Of a DNA stretch of 64,000 nt, positions 57,436-64,000 are shown piece after piece. Every line of letters starts with the position of its first letter. Position 1 is the first letter of the stretch. Under the pieces are notes generated by a model. That model did no database searches and was not told the DNA's origin. It was given only the letters and a program-made list of their open reading frames with translations. The DNA is taken from contig NZ_AP021901.1 in assembly GCF_018325905.1 (NCBI RefSeq), positions 930,001-994,000 of the forward strand. The letters are read 5' to 3'. The stretch comes from Pseudomonas sp. St316. GTDB lineage: Bacteria > Pseudomonadota > Gammaproteobacteria > Pseudomonadales > Pseudomonadaceae. Both the position numbers and the translations under genes were made by a program.

Positions 57436-59136
57436 TCAATCCTTGGTGACCCGGTTGATTTCTTCGAGGCTGGTGACGCCTTGCATCACTTTGATCAGCC
57501 CCGATGTGCGCAGGTCATTGAAGCCGTCCTTGCGCATTTGCAGATCGATTTCCAGCGAGTTGCCCTCGGCCATGATCAACCGTTGCAGCTCGGGCGTGTT
57601 CTTGACCACTTCGTAAACCCCCACGCGCCCTCTGTAACCGTTGTTGCATTGTTCGCAACCGACCGGCTCATAGATCGTGAATGTGCCGATGCGTTCCCGA
57701 GGAAAACCTTCCTTGAGCAACGTTTCCTCGGGAATCTCGATGGCCTTCTTGCAGTGACTGCACAGCTTGCGCGCCAGCCGCTGGGCGATGATCAGATGCA
57801 CGGCGGTGGCGATGTTGAACCCCGGGATGCCCATGTTCTGCAAGCGGATCAGGGTTTCGGCGGCGCTGTTGGTGTGCAATGTGGAGAGCACCAGGTGACC
57901 GGTCTGGGCGGCCTTGATGGCGATCTCGGCGGTTTCCAGGTCGCGGATTTCGCCGACCATGATCACGTCCGGGTCCTGGCGCAGGAACGAGCGCAGGGCC
58001 TGGGCGAAATCCAGCCCCTGGCGCGGGTTCACGTTGACCTGGTTGATGCCTTCCATGTTGATCTCCACCGGGTCTTCGGCGGTGGAAATGTTGATGTCCA
58101 CGGTATTGAGGATATTCAGCCCAGTGTAGAGCGACACGGTCTTGCCCGAGCCGGTCGGGCCGGTCACCAGGATCAGCCCTTGTGGTTGCTTGAGGGCGGC
58201 CATGTACAAGTCTTTCTGATCCGGTTCGTAGCCCAGGGCATCGATGCCCATTTGCGCGCTGGACGGGTCGAGGATCCGGATCACCACTTTTTCGCCCCAG
58301 AGCGTGGGCAGGGTGTTGACCCGGAAGTCGATGGACTTGGTTTTCGACAAGCGCATTTTCAAACGGCCGTCCTGGGGTTTGCGTCGCTCGGAAATATCCA
58401 GGCTGGCCATGACTTTCAGGCGGGCGGCGATACGGTTGGCCAACTGGGTCGGCGGCCTGGCCACTTCCCGCAATATGCCGTCGGTGCGCACTCGCACCCG
58501 GTAGATTTTTTCGTAGGGCTCAAAGTGCAGGTCGGAAGAGCCACCCTTGATCGCGTCCAGCAGCATCTTGTTGACGAAACGCACCACGGGCGCATCGTCG
58601 GTGTCCTGGCCTGCGATGGAATCCTGCTGGGTGTCGTCGATCGATTCGATGTCCAGGCCGTCGAGGTCGACATCGCCCATGCCTTCCAGGCCGGTGCTGC
58701 TGGACTCGAAAAATTTTTCGATGGCGTCGCTGAGCTTGTCGTCCTCCACCAGGATGGCTTCGGTGGTCAGGCCAGTGCTGAACTGGATGTCGTTGATGGC
58801 CTGGTGATTGGTGGGGTCGGAGATGCCTACATACAATTTGTTGCCACGCCGCCACAGCGGCAGGGCGTGGTGCTGGCGTACCAGTTTTTCGCTGACCAGG
58901 CCGGTGGGTTGGGTTTCTTTGTCCAGGCTGTTGAGGTCCAGCAGGGCGACGCCGAAATGCTCCGAGGCGATCTCCGCGACCTGGCGGCTCTGGACCAGTT
59001 TGTTTTGCACCAGGTAGCTGACCAAGGGGATGCGATTGCGTTGGGCCTGTTGATACGCCTGTTGCGCACTTTGCTCGGTGAGCAGTTCGGCCGACACCAA
59101 TTGCTTGGTCAGGCCGCTGAGGGCGATGTCATTCAT
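57436..59136 (-). CDS. pilB: Type IV pilus extension ATPase PilB
   Basis: 566 residues. N-terminal MshE-type domain (about 1-145) of the kind that can bind c-di-GMP, then the secretion ATPase core with Walker A GPTGSGKT (326-333), Asp box, Walker B DPDVIMVGEIRD (388-399), His box GHLVLSTLHTNSA, and a zinc site C459/C462/C494/C497. It drives pilus extension on the platform PilC. Divergent from pilA; first gene of pilBCD-coaE-yacG. Confidence 0.96.
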   Translation of the reverse strand: MNDIALSGLTKQLVSAELLTEQSAQQAYQQAQRNRIPLVSYLVQNKLVQSRQVAEIASEHFGVALLDLNSLDKETQPTGLVSEKLVRQHHALPLWRRGNKLYVGISDPTNHQAINDIQFSTGLTTEAILVEDDKLSDAIEKFFESSSTGLEGMGDVDLDGLDIESIDDTQQDSIAGQDTDDAPVVRFVNKMLLDAIKGGSSDLHFEPYEKIYRVRVRTDGILREVARPPTQLANRIAARLKVMASLDISERRKPQDGRLKMRLSKTKSIDFRVNTLPTLWGEKVVIRILDPSSAQMGIDALGYEPDQKDLYMAALKQPQGLILVTGPTGSGKTVSLYTGLNILNTVDINISTAEDPVEINMEGINQVNVNPRQGLDFAQALRSFLRQDPDVIMVGEIRDLETAEIAIKAAQTGHLVLSTLHTNSAAETLIRLQNMGIPGFNIATAVHLIIAQRLARKLCSHCKKAIEIPEETLLKEGFPRERIGTFTIYEPVGCEQCNNGYRGRVGVYEVVKNTPELQRLIMAEGNSLEIDLQMRKDGFNDLRTSGLIKVMQGVTSLEEINRVTKD

Positions 59137-59295
59137 ATGGGTACCGGACGCGGACAGTTCATGACTTATAGCCTAGTCAAGCATCCACGCCAAACCAGCG
59201 GGCCGGGGTGACAAAAAACGTCAGATAGTGCGGTTGTTGAGGTAGGACGTTGCCGTTGTGCGGGTTCAACCCCCTTTAATGATGGGGTTTGAGGA

Positions 59296-59312
59296 TTGGC
59301 ATGTGCCCTGCA
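59296..59312 (+). promoter_or_regulatory. Sigma-54 promoter of pilA
   Basis: TTGGCATGTGCCCTGCA: GG at 59298-59299 and GC at 59310-59311 with the obligatory 10-bp gap. It fits YTGGCACG-N4-TTGCW with three mismatches. The start site would be near 59323, about 38 bp before pilA. PilR is the expected activator. Confidence 0.8.
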
Positions 59313-59360
59313 ATGGCGATTAAAGGTCATGAGATTTCGACTCATGCATGGGAGATGTCT

Positions 59361-59768
59361 ATGAGCAAGCAAAAGGGCTTTACGCTGATCGAGCTGCTGA
59401 TCGTCGTGGCGATCATCGGCATCCTGGCGACGTTTGCGTTGCCGCAATATTCCAGGTACCAAGCGCGGGCGAAGGCTACCGCCGGGCTGGGGGAAATCTC
59501 GGCGCTGAAGGTAGCGTACGAGGATCAGATGAATCAGGGCGTTACTCCGACGCTGGCCCTCATGAACGCCCCGACCACAACCAGCAACTGCACAATTTCG
59601 GTGTCAGGTACGGCTACGACGGCAGGCACCATCGTTTGTACCCTCCTGAACGCCCCTGCCTCCGTAGTAGGTAAGACGATCACCCTCAGCCGTGATGTCA
59701 ACGGCCTCTGGACATGCGGATCCACCGCACCCAAGGAATACCTGCCGATCTCTTGCCCTGGCACCTGA
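59361..59768 (+). CDS. pilA: Major type IVa pilin PilA
   Basis: 135 residues from MSKQKG then FTLIELLIVVAIIGILATFA, a six-residue leader with Gly at -1 and Glu5. GGAG precedes the ATG. Four Cys occur (in SNCTIS, IVCTLL, LWTCGS and PISCPG), so up to two disulphides, including a C-terminal D-loop. Processed by PilD, polymerised by PilB on PilC. No pilin glycosylase or accessory gene follows it. Confidence 0.95.
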   Translation: MSKQKGFTLIELLIVVAIIGILATFALPQYSRYQARAKATAGLGEISALKVAYEDQMNQGVTPTLALMNAPTTTSNCTISVSGTATTAGTIVCTLLNAPASVVGKTITLSRDVNGLWTCGSTAPKEYLPISCPGT

Positions 59769-59953
59769 TACTCTCACGGCGAGGGGGGCCGCTCCCTCGC
59801 CATGCAAACCCTTCTTGATTTATCAGCTTAGCGGCAAGGCAGGATCGGCATGTTGCATGTTGAAAATGGGATGCTCATGCAATTTGCATGATTGTGAATT
59901 TCGCCGCTTCGCTTAACTTGTTGATTTATAAGTAATTAATTAATTTCTCAAAA

Positions 59954-59970
59954 CTGGCACAACCTTCGCA
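59954..59970 (+). promoter_or_regulatory. Candidate sigma-54 promoter of the BON-domain gene
   Basis: CTGGCACAACCTTCGCA: perfect TGGCAC, GG at 59956-59957 and GC at 59968-59969 with the 10-bp spacing. It lies in an AT-rich gap, 66 bp before the BON gene. Confidence 0.6.
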
Positions 59971-59985
59971 CTACTCCTGATAACC

Positions 59986-60013
59986 CTGCCGGGATGTACC
60001 TCCGGCAGTTTTT
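59986..60013 (+). other. Hairpin with T-run in the leader of the BON gene
   Basis: CTGCCGG (59986-59992) pairs with CCGGCAG (60002-60008), followed by five T. It has the form of an intrinsic terminator. If transcription starts near 59981 it lies at the extreme 5-prime end of the mRNA and could be an attenuator or a stabilising hairpin; otherwise it may end pilA transcription. Confidence 0.6.
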
Positions 60014-60035
60014 GAGAAAAACAGGAGTTACTCGT

Positions 60036-60389
60036 ATGAAGAAGTTTGCTATCACTGCCGCCGCTGCAACCGCACTGACCTTGACCATGGCTAGCGCATT
60101 CGCCGAAACCACTCAAGCGAATCAGGCGCCGATGATGCTGGCTGCTGGCGAAGTGACCAAGGCCAAGGAAGAAACCAAGGACACCTGGATTACCACCAAG
60201 GTCAAAGCTGACTTGGTCACCGAGAAAGGCATTCCTGGCACCGACATCAAAGTGGAAACCAACAAAGGCGTTGTGTCCCTGTCGTCGACCGTTGCCGTGA
60301 CCGAAGCGCAGAAGAAAACTGCCGTTGCGATCGCCAAGAAAATCAAAGGCGTCCAAGCCGTGTCGGCTGACGGCCTGAAAGCCGAATAA
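60036..60389 (+). CDS. BON-domain periplasmic protein (OsmY-like)
   Basis: 117 residues from ATG at 60036 with CAGGAG upstream. Signal peptide MKKFAITAAAATALTLTMASAFA, then a Glu-rich linker and one BON domain (DTWITTKVKADLVTEKGIPG, VVSLSSTVAVTEAQKKTAVA). BON proteins bind phospholipid or the envelope and are linked to osmotic or envelope stress. Only one BON domain, where OsmY has two. It follows pilA but has its own promoter region. Confidence 0.9.
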   Translation: MKKFAITAAAATALTLTMASAFAETTQANQAPMMLAAGEVTKAKEETKDTWITTKVKADLVTEKGIPGTDIKVETNKGVVSLSSTVAVTEAQKKTAVAIAKKIKGVQAVSADGLKAE

Positions 60390-60499
60390 GGCTAAGACTT
60401 CTCGCCTGGACTGGGAGAAGGCGCGGCAAGCGGGCCAGGATATACGCTTGCCGTCGCTTTGGAGTTCATGCGAAAGGCCATAGGGATGTGGCCATTACA

Positions 60500-60530
60500 G
60501 GCCCCCGGCATTCGTGCCGGGGGCCTGTTC
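60500..60530 (+). terminator. Terminator after the BON gene
   Basis: GGCCCCCGGCA (60500-60510) pairs perfectly with TGCCGGGGGCC around TTCG, with a weak T-tail (TGTTCT). Confidence 0.8.
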
Positions 60531-60593
60531 TATTGCGGGGTGGAAAAGTGCGGGTGAGGTTTGTGGGGCTGTCTGGGAAATCGAGTTGCCCTT

Positions 60594-60668
60594 ATCGCGA
60601 GCAAGCTCGCTCCCGCAGGGGCCGTGATGCGATCAAATGTGGGAGCGAGCTTGCTCGCGATGGCGGCG
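60594..60668. repeat. Inverted REP pair (outward-facing order)
   Basis: ATCGCGAGCAAGCTCGCTCC at about 60596 followed by TGTGGGAGCGAGCTTGCTCG at 60638, in the same reversed order as the pair at 49139. Confidence 0.8.
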
Positions 60669-60674
60669 GTACAT

Positions 60675-60971
60675 TCACCGCCCCCGCTTGCTGGTGATCT
60701 GCACCAGCCGATTACCCTCGAAACGCAGGTACTGATACATGCCACTGTTGGGGCCGTAGGTCCATTCTTCCACCGGGTACTCCTCCCGGCGATTGACACT
60801 GCGCTTGTAGCCCAGGTCATCCCGCGCCGCAGGCTGACCGCACTTTTGCAGCACTTCGCTGGAGCGGTCGCCGACGCTGATCAACTGGCTGCCGCAACGT
60901 AGCGTGTCGGCAGCCGAGGCCTGGCTGGCGGCCAGCAATAGACCCAGGCTGAGCCCCAACCAGGGTTTCAT
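60675..60971 (-). CDS. DUF2845 small periplasmic protein
   Basis: 98 residues from ATG at 60971, the start giving a standard signal peptide (MKPWLGLSLGLLLAASQASA). An ATG 12 bp upstream overlaps the DUF748 stop. The mature part has DTLRCGSQLISVGDRSSEVLQKCGQP with two Cys, then YPVEEWTYGPNSGMYQYLRFEGNRL, the DUF2845 pattern. Translationally coupled to the DUF748 gene. Function unknown. Confidence 0.88.
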   Translation of the reverse strand: MKPWLGLSLGLLLAASQASAADTLRCGSQLISVGDRSSEVLQKCGQPAARDDLGYKRSVNRREEYPVEEWTYGPNSGMYQYLRFEGNRLVQITSKRGR

Positions 60972-60972
60972 C

Positions 60973-63918
60973 TTATTCGGCATCCAGATGCATCGGGGTA
61001 ATCACCCGGCCATCGCTTTCGGCCTGGCCGAGGCTGGCGTCGATGAAGTACACGCGGTCGTCGGCCAACTGCCCTTTGTCCACCAGGAAGTCCTTGATAC
61101 TGCTGGCCCGTTCCTGCCCCAGTTGGCGCAACAGCACGTCACTGCCACTCCAGAACTTGATCACACCTTCACGCAGTTTCTCGATGCGTGCCTTTTTATC
61201 CAGTTGCGTCCATTCGGCCGGTGGCTGGGTCTTGAGGCGCGTACGGTAGATGCCTTCGAGCAGCGGCGGCTTTTCATCCTCGGGCACCTGTATCAGCGAG
61301 GCCTGGGCCGGTACTTTGTCACCCCGACGCTGGAGCATCTTGTAGTAGTTGTACTGGTATTCGCGCTCCAGGCGCTGGGCGGCGAGCAACGGACCGTCGC
61401 TGCTTTCGGCGGCGGTACCTTCGATCTCCAGGCGCAGCTCCGGACGTTTGCCAAGGGCCTCGGACAGTTTGAGCAGCGTGCCTTCGTTGTCCTTACTCAG
61501 GTCGCTGGAACCCGGCGCAAACGCCACGCTGCCCAGGTCCTCCGAGCCGCCACCGGCCACCAGCCCACCGATAAGCTTGAACGGCGCCTGGGCCGCTCGG
61601 ACCACCAGGTTGCGCAGGGTCTGCCAGACGATTGGCATGACACTGAATTGTGGGTCGTTGAGGTCGCCGGAAACCGGCAGCTCGATGGAAATCTTGCCCT
61701 CGGAGTCCTTGAGCAAGGCGACGGCCAGTTTCAGCGGCAGGCTCACGGCGTCCGGGCTGTCGACTTTCTCCCCGAGTTGCAGTTGCTCGACCACCACCTT
61801 GTTCTCCGCTTGGAGCTTGCCCTGGGTGATCCGGTAATGCAGGTCGAGATTGAGCCGGCCCTTGCGGATGCGATAGCCGGCAAACTTGCCGGAGTAGGGG
61901 GTCAGGGTGGTCAACTCGACCCGTTTGAAACTGGTGGCGATGTCGAGGCTGGCCATTGGGTCGAAGGGGTTGACCGCACCCTTGATGGTGACCGGTGCAT
62001 AGCGATCGACCTTGCCCTTGACGTCCACGCTGGCCGGTTTGGCCTGGCGGCTGTCGATGGTGCCGATCTCGCCGTTGAGCTGTTGGATGGCCGTGGCGAA
62101 ATTGGGCGTCAGGCTGAAGTCGGCGAAGTTGGCCGAGCCGTCGTTAATGGCAATGCCGCCGATGTGAATACCCAGGGGTTTTTCCTGGTTGGCGGGTTTT
62201 GCCGCGGTTTTCTTCGTGCCGCTGTCGGCCGGCTGCGGGATTAGCAGGTCGTCGACGCTGGTGGTGCGGTCGTCGTTGATCATGAAGCGCGCGTAGGGCT
62301 GGAACAGGTTGACCTTGTCGATGGACAGGCTGTCACCGTGCTGATAACTGAGGCCTTCGAGGACCACGCTCTGCCACTTGAGGAAGTCGCGGGTCTTGAG
62401 GGTGTCGAGGGTGTGCAACTGATCGACTTGGGCGCGGCCGGTGACGGCAAATGCCAGCGGTTCGGTGCTTTTGAGGTCGACTGCCAGATCGGTGCCGAGC
62501 ATCCCGGAGCGCAGCTCCAGGCGAATGAACGGGTTGATGTACGACTGGGCGACGCGCAGGTCGACATCCTGGGTCTTGACCTTGAGCTTGGCGGTGATCG
62601 GGTTCAGGTTGACCTCGCCGTCGGCGAGGATCTTGCCCTGCTTGCCGATCCCGGTGTCCAGCTTGAGGGTAAAGGGCGAGCCGTTGAGGGTGTCGTAGTT
62701 CTGCAGGTCAAGGTTCAGCGGGCCGACCTCCAGTGCCACGGCGGGCTGGGCCTGGCGGTCGGCCAGGTGCACCTGATAACCGCGCAGTTGCACGTCCTTC
62801 AATATCACCTGCCACGGTTTGCTGGGCGGTGCCGGTTCGGTTTTTGGTGAGTCGGCCGCCGCCGGGGCGGACGCCGGCTCAGCCTTGACCTGCGGTTTGG
62901 CCGGCTGGCTGGCGAAGAGTTTCTGCCAGTCCAGTTGCCCGTCCGCCTCGCGAGCGGCCCAGGTTTCCAGCTTCTGGCTGCGGATCTTGCCCACGATAAC
63001 TTGCTGCTTGGCCAGGTCCACCGAGGTTTCACTCACGTCCAGGCGTTCGAGCTTCACCAGCGGACGGCCATCGGGCGCCTTGATGGCGAAGGGCGCGACG
63101 CTGACCGCTACGTTCTTGAGCAGCAGCTCAGTGCCCTTGGCCAGGTTGAGTGAGTAGTCGGTGCTGAGGTTCAAGACACCGTTTTCCAACACCAGCGGTA
63201 CGGCGTCGCGCACATAGGGCCACCAGGCTTTCATCTGGCCGCCAGTGACTTTGAGCGTGCCTTGGGAGGCGATCGGCGTGAGGCTGAAATTACCGGTCCA
63301 GTCGATCTGTCCGCCCTGAGGGCCAGCAGCCACCAGGGTCATGTCGGCATTGTCGTCGGGCAGGGTGCTGAGGTTCTTCAGCTCGAAATCGAGGGTGTCG
63401 TAGAGAAACTCAATAGGCTCGCTGGGGCGCAGGTCCTGGAAATGCACATAGCCGCCGGCCAACTTGATGCGATCGACCCGCAGGGGGAACGGCTTGGCCT
63501 CGGGATTGGCGGGCGTCGGTTCGCTGGCCGGCAGCTTGAACAGGCCCAGCAGGTTCAACTGACCGTCCTTGGCGAACATCACTTCGGTCTTGGGCTTGTC
63601 CAGTTCGATGTCGACCAGGTGCAGGGCGCCGGACCACACGCTGTCGAGTTGCAAATTGGCATACAGCCGTTCGAAGCCGACTTGCTCTTTGCCCGGTTCG
63701 CCGATATTCAGGCCCCAGAGGGTGACTTCAAGGCTGAAGGGATTGAGTTCTATACGTTGGATCTGGGCCGGCACCGTCGCAAGCGCGGCCAATTGCTGGT
63801 TGGCGATGCGCAAGGCGATGCCCGGCAAGATCAGGAACCCCAACAGGCTGTAGAGGGCCAGTGCGGTCAACAGAGCGCCGATAGCGCGAATCAATCCTTT
63901 GGGCATGTGCGGCTTCAT
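60973..63918 (-). CDS. DUF748 (AsmA-like) envelope protein
   Basis: 981 residues from the ATG at 63918 (MKPHMPKGLIRAIGALLTAL); the ATG at 63954 lacks a ribosome site and would place charged residues before the helix, and an ATG at 63906 is also possible. One N-terminal membrane helix (about 5-30), then a long periplasmic region of AsmA-like beta structure, with an OmpA-type peptidoglycan-binding segment near the C-terminus (VAFAPGSSDLSKDNEGTLLKLSEALGKRPELRLEIEGTA). The AsmA family includes lipid-transport bridges between membranes, so a role in envelope lipid traffic is possible, but unproven here. Upstream sequence to 64000 shows nothing further. Confidence 0.88.
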   Translation of the reverse strand: MKPHMPKGLIRAIGALLTALALYSLLGFLILPGIALRIANQQLAALATVPAQIQRIELNPFSLEVTLWGLNIGEPGKEQVGFERLYANLQLDSVWSGALHLVDIELDKPKTEVMFAKDGQLNLLGLFKLPASEPTPANPEAKPFPLRVDRIKLAGGYVHFQDLRPSEPIEFLYDTLDFELKNLSTLPDDNADMTLVAAGPQGGQIDWTGNFSLTPIASQGTLKVTGGQMKAWWPYVRDAVPLVLENGVLNLSTDYSLNLAKGTELLLKNVAVSVAPFAIKAPDGRPLVKLERLDVSETSVDLAKQQVIVGKIRSQKLETWAAREADGQLDWQKLFASQPAKPQVKAEPASAPAAADSPKTEPAPPSKPWQVILKDVQLRGYQVHLADRQAQPAVALEVGPLNLDLQNYDTLNGSPFTLKLDTGIGKQGKILADGEVNLNPITAKLKVKTQDVDLRVAQSYINPFIRLELRSGMLGTDLAVDLKSTEPLAFAVTGRAQVDQLHTLDTLKTRDFLKWQSVVLEGLSYQHGDSLSIDKVNLFQPYARFMINDDRTTSVDDLLIPQPADSGTKKTAAKPANQEKPLGIHIGGIAINDGSANFADFSLTPNFATAIQQLNGEIGTIDSRQAKPASVDVKGKVDRYAPVTIKGAVNPFDPMASLDIATSFKRVELTTLTPYSGKFAGYRIRKGRLNLDLHYRITQGKLQAENKVVVEQLQLGEKVDSPDAVSLPLKLAVALLKDSEGKISIELPVSGDLNDPQFSVMPIVWQTLRNLVVRAAQAPFKLIGGLVAGGGSEDLGSVAFAPGSSDLSKDNEGTLLKLSEALGKRPELRLEIEGTAAESSDGPLLAAQRLEREYQYNYYKMLQRRGDKVPAQASLIQVPEDEKPPLLEGIYRTRLKTQPPAEWTQLDKKARIEKLREGVIKFWSGSDVLLRQLGQERASSIKDFLVDKGQLADDRVYFIDASLGQAESDGRVITPMHLDAE

Positions 63919-64000
63919 CTTGATGTGAATTCGGAATGCCTTGGAGTATGGCATGCGTTTACGGTTCCGAAGTCACTGTGATTTATGAGAGTTGTCCGGT

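Overview
The window is a high-GC gammaproteobacterial chromosome segment. Its gene order, protein sequences and REP palindromes point to Pseudomonas, most likely the P. fluorescens group. From about 6.7 kb to the right end the order follows what I remember of the P. aeruginosa PAO1 block running from the Lon-like protease to the pilin gene. That comparison is from memory, not from a search.

Layout. (1) 1-2.9 kb, minus strand: the edge of a class II lanthipeptide cluster, with a LanM synthetase that runs off the left end and two previously unreported-looking precursor peptides; base composition is visibly more AT-rich than its surroundings. (2) 3-6.5 kb: a Gre-like factor, a small lipoprotein, a DUF4105 envelope protein and a DUF3015 protein, all on the minus strand. 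(3) 6.7-28 kb: Lon-like protease, a UPF0114 membrane protein, fklB, an iron-regulated small gene, ispB, rplU-rpmA-obg, proB-creA, rpsT, murJ, ribF-ileS-lspA-fkpB-ispH. One large YwqK/MORN-repeat protein sits between creA and rpsT. (4) 28-34 kb: minor pilins and the PilY1 adhesin. (5) 34-37.7 kb: thiO, then an accessory stretch with tandem REPINs, a pair of long inverted repeats and an IS110-family element inserted in a REP palindrome. (6) 37.7-49 kb: pilR-pilS, bamD, rluD-pgeF-clpB, a tRNA cluster (Asn, Pro, Lys, Pro) and a chemoreceptor. (7) 49-55 kb: ndh, a MOSC protein, a DUF1780 protein, a LysR regulator with a divergent tautomerase, a CbiM-like permease, yacG and coaE. (8) 55-64 kb: pilD-pilC-pilB divergent from pilA, a BON-domain protein, and DUF2845 and DUF748 envelope genes.

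How parts fit together. The type IV pilus genes form three groups: minor pilins plus PilY1, the PilSR two-component system, and the PilABCD core. The pilA promoter has a well-spaced sigma-54 site, as expected for PilR control. pilC carries an apparent one-base deletion that fuses its frame to pilD, so pilus function is uncertain in this strain, or the base call is wrong. Other readable regulatory sites are a Fur box (11.64 kb), a sigma-32 site before clpB, a FliA site before the chemoreceptor and a strong sigma-70 site before the tRNA operon.

The two most interesting systems are the two-peptide lanthipeptide locus, whose cores have a strikingly regular Thr/Ser-x3-Cys spacing, and the IS110 element, whose 5-prime non-coding end can be read as an IS621-type bridge RNA: two stem-loops whose loops carry short matches to the REP target and to the element's own ends.
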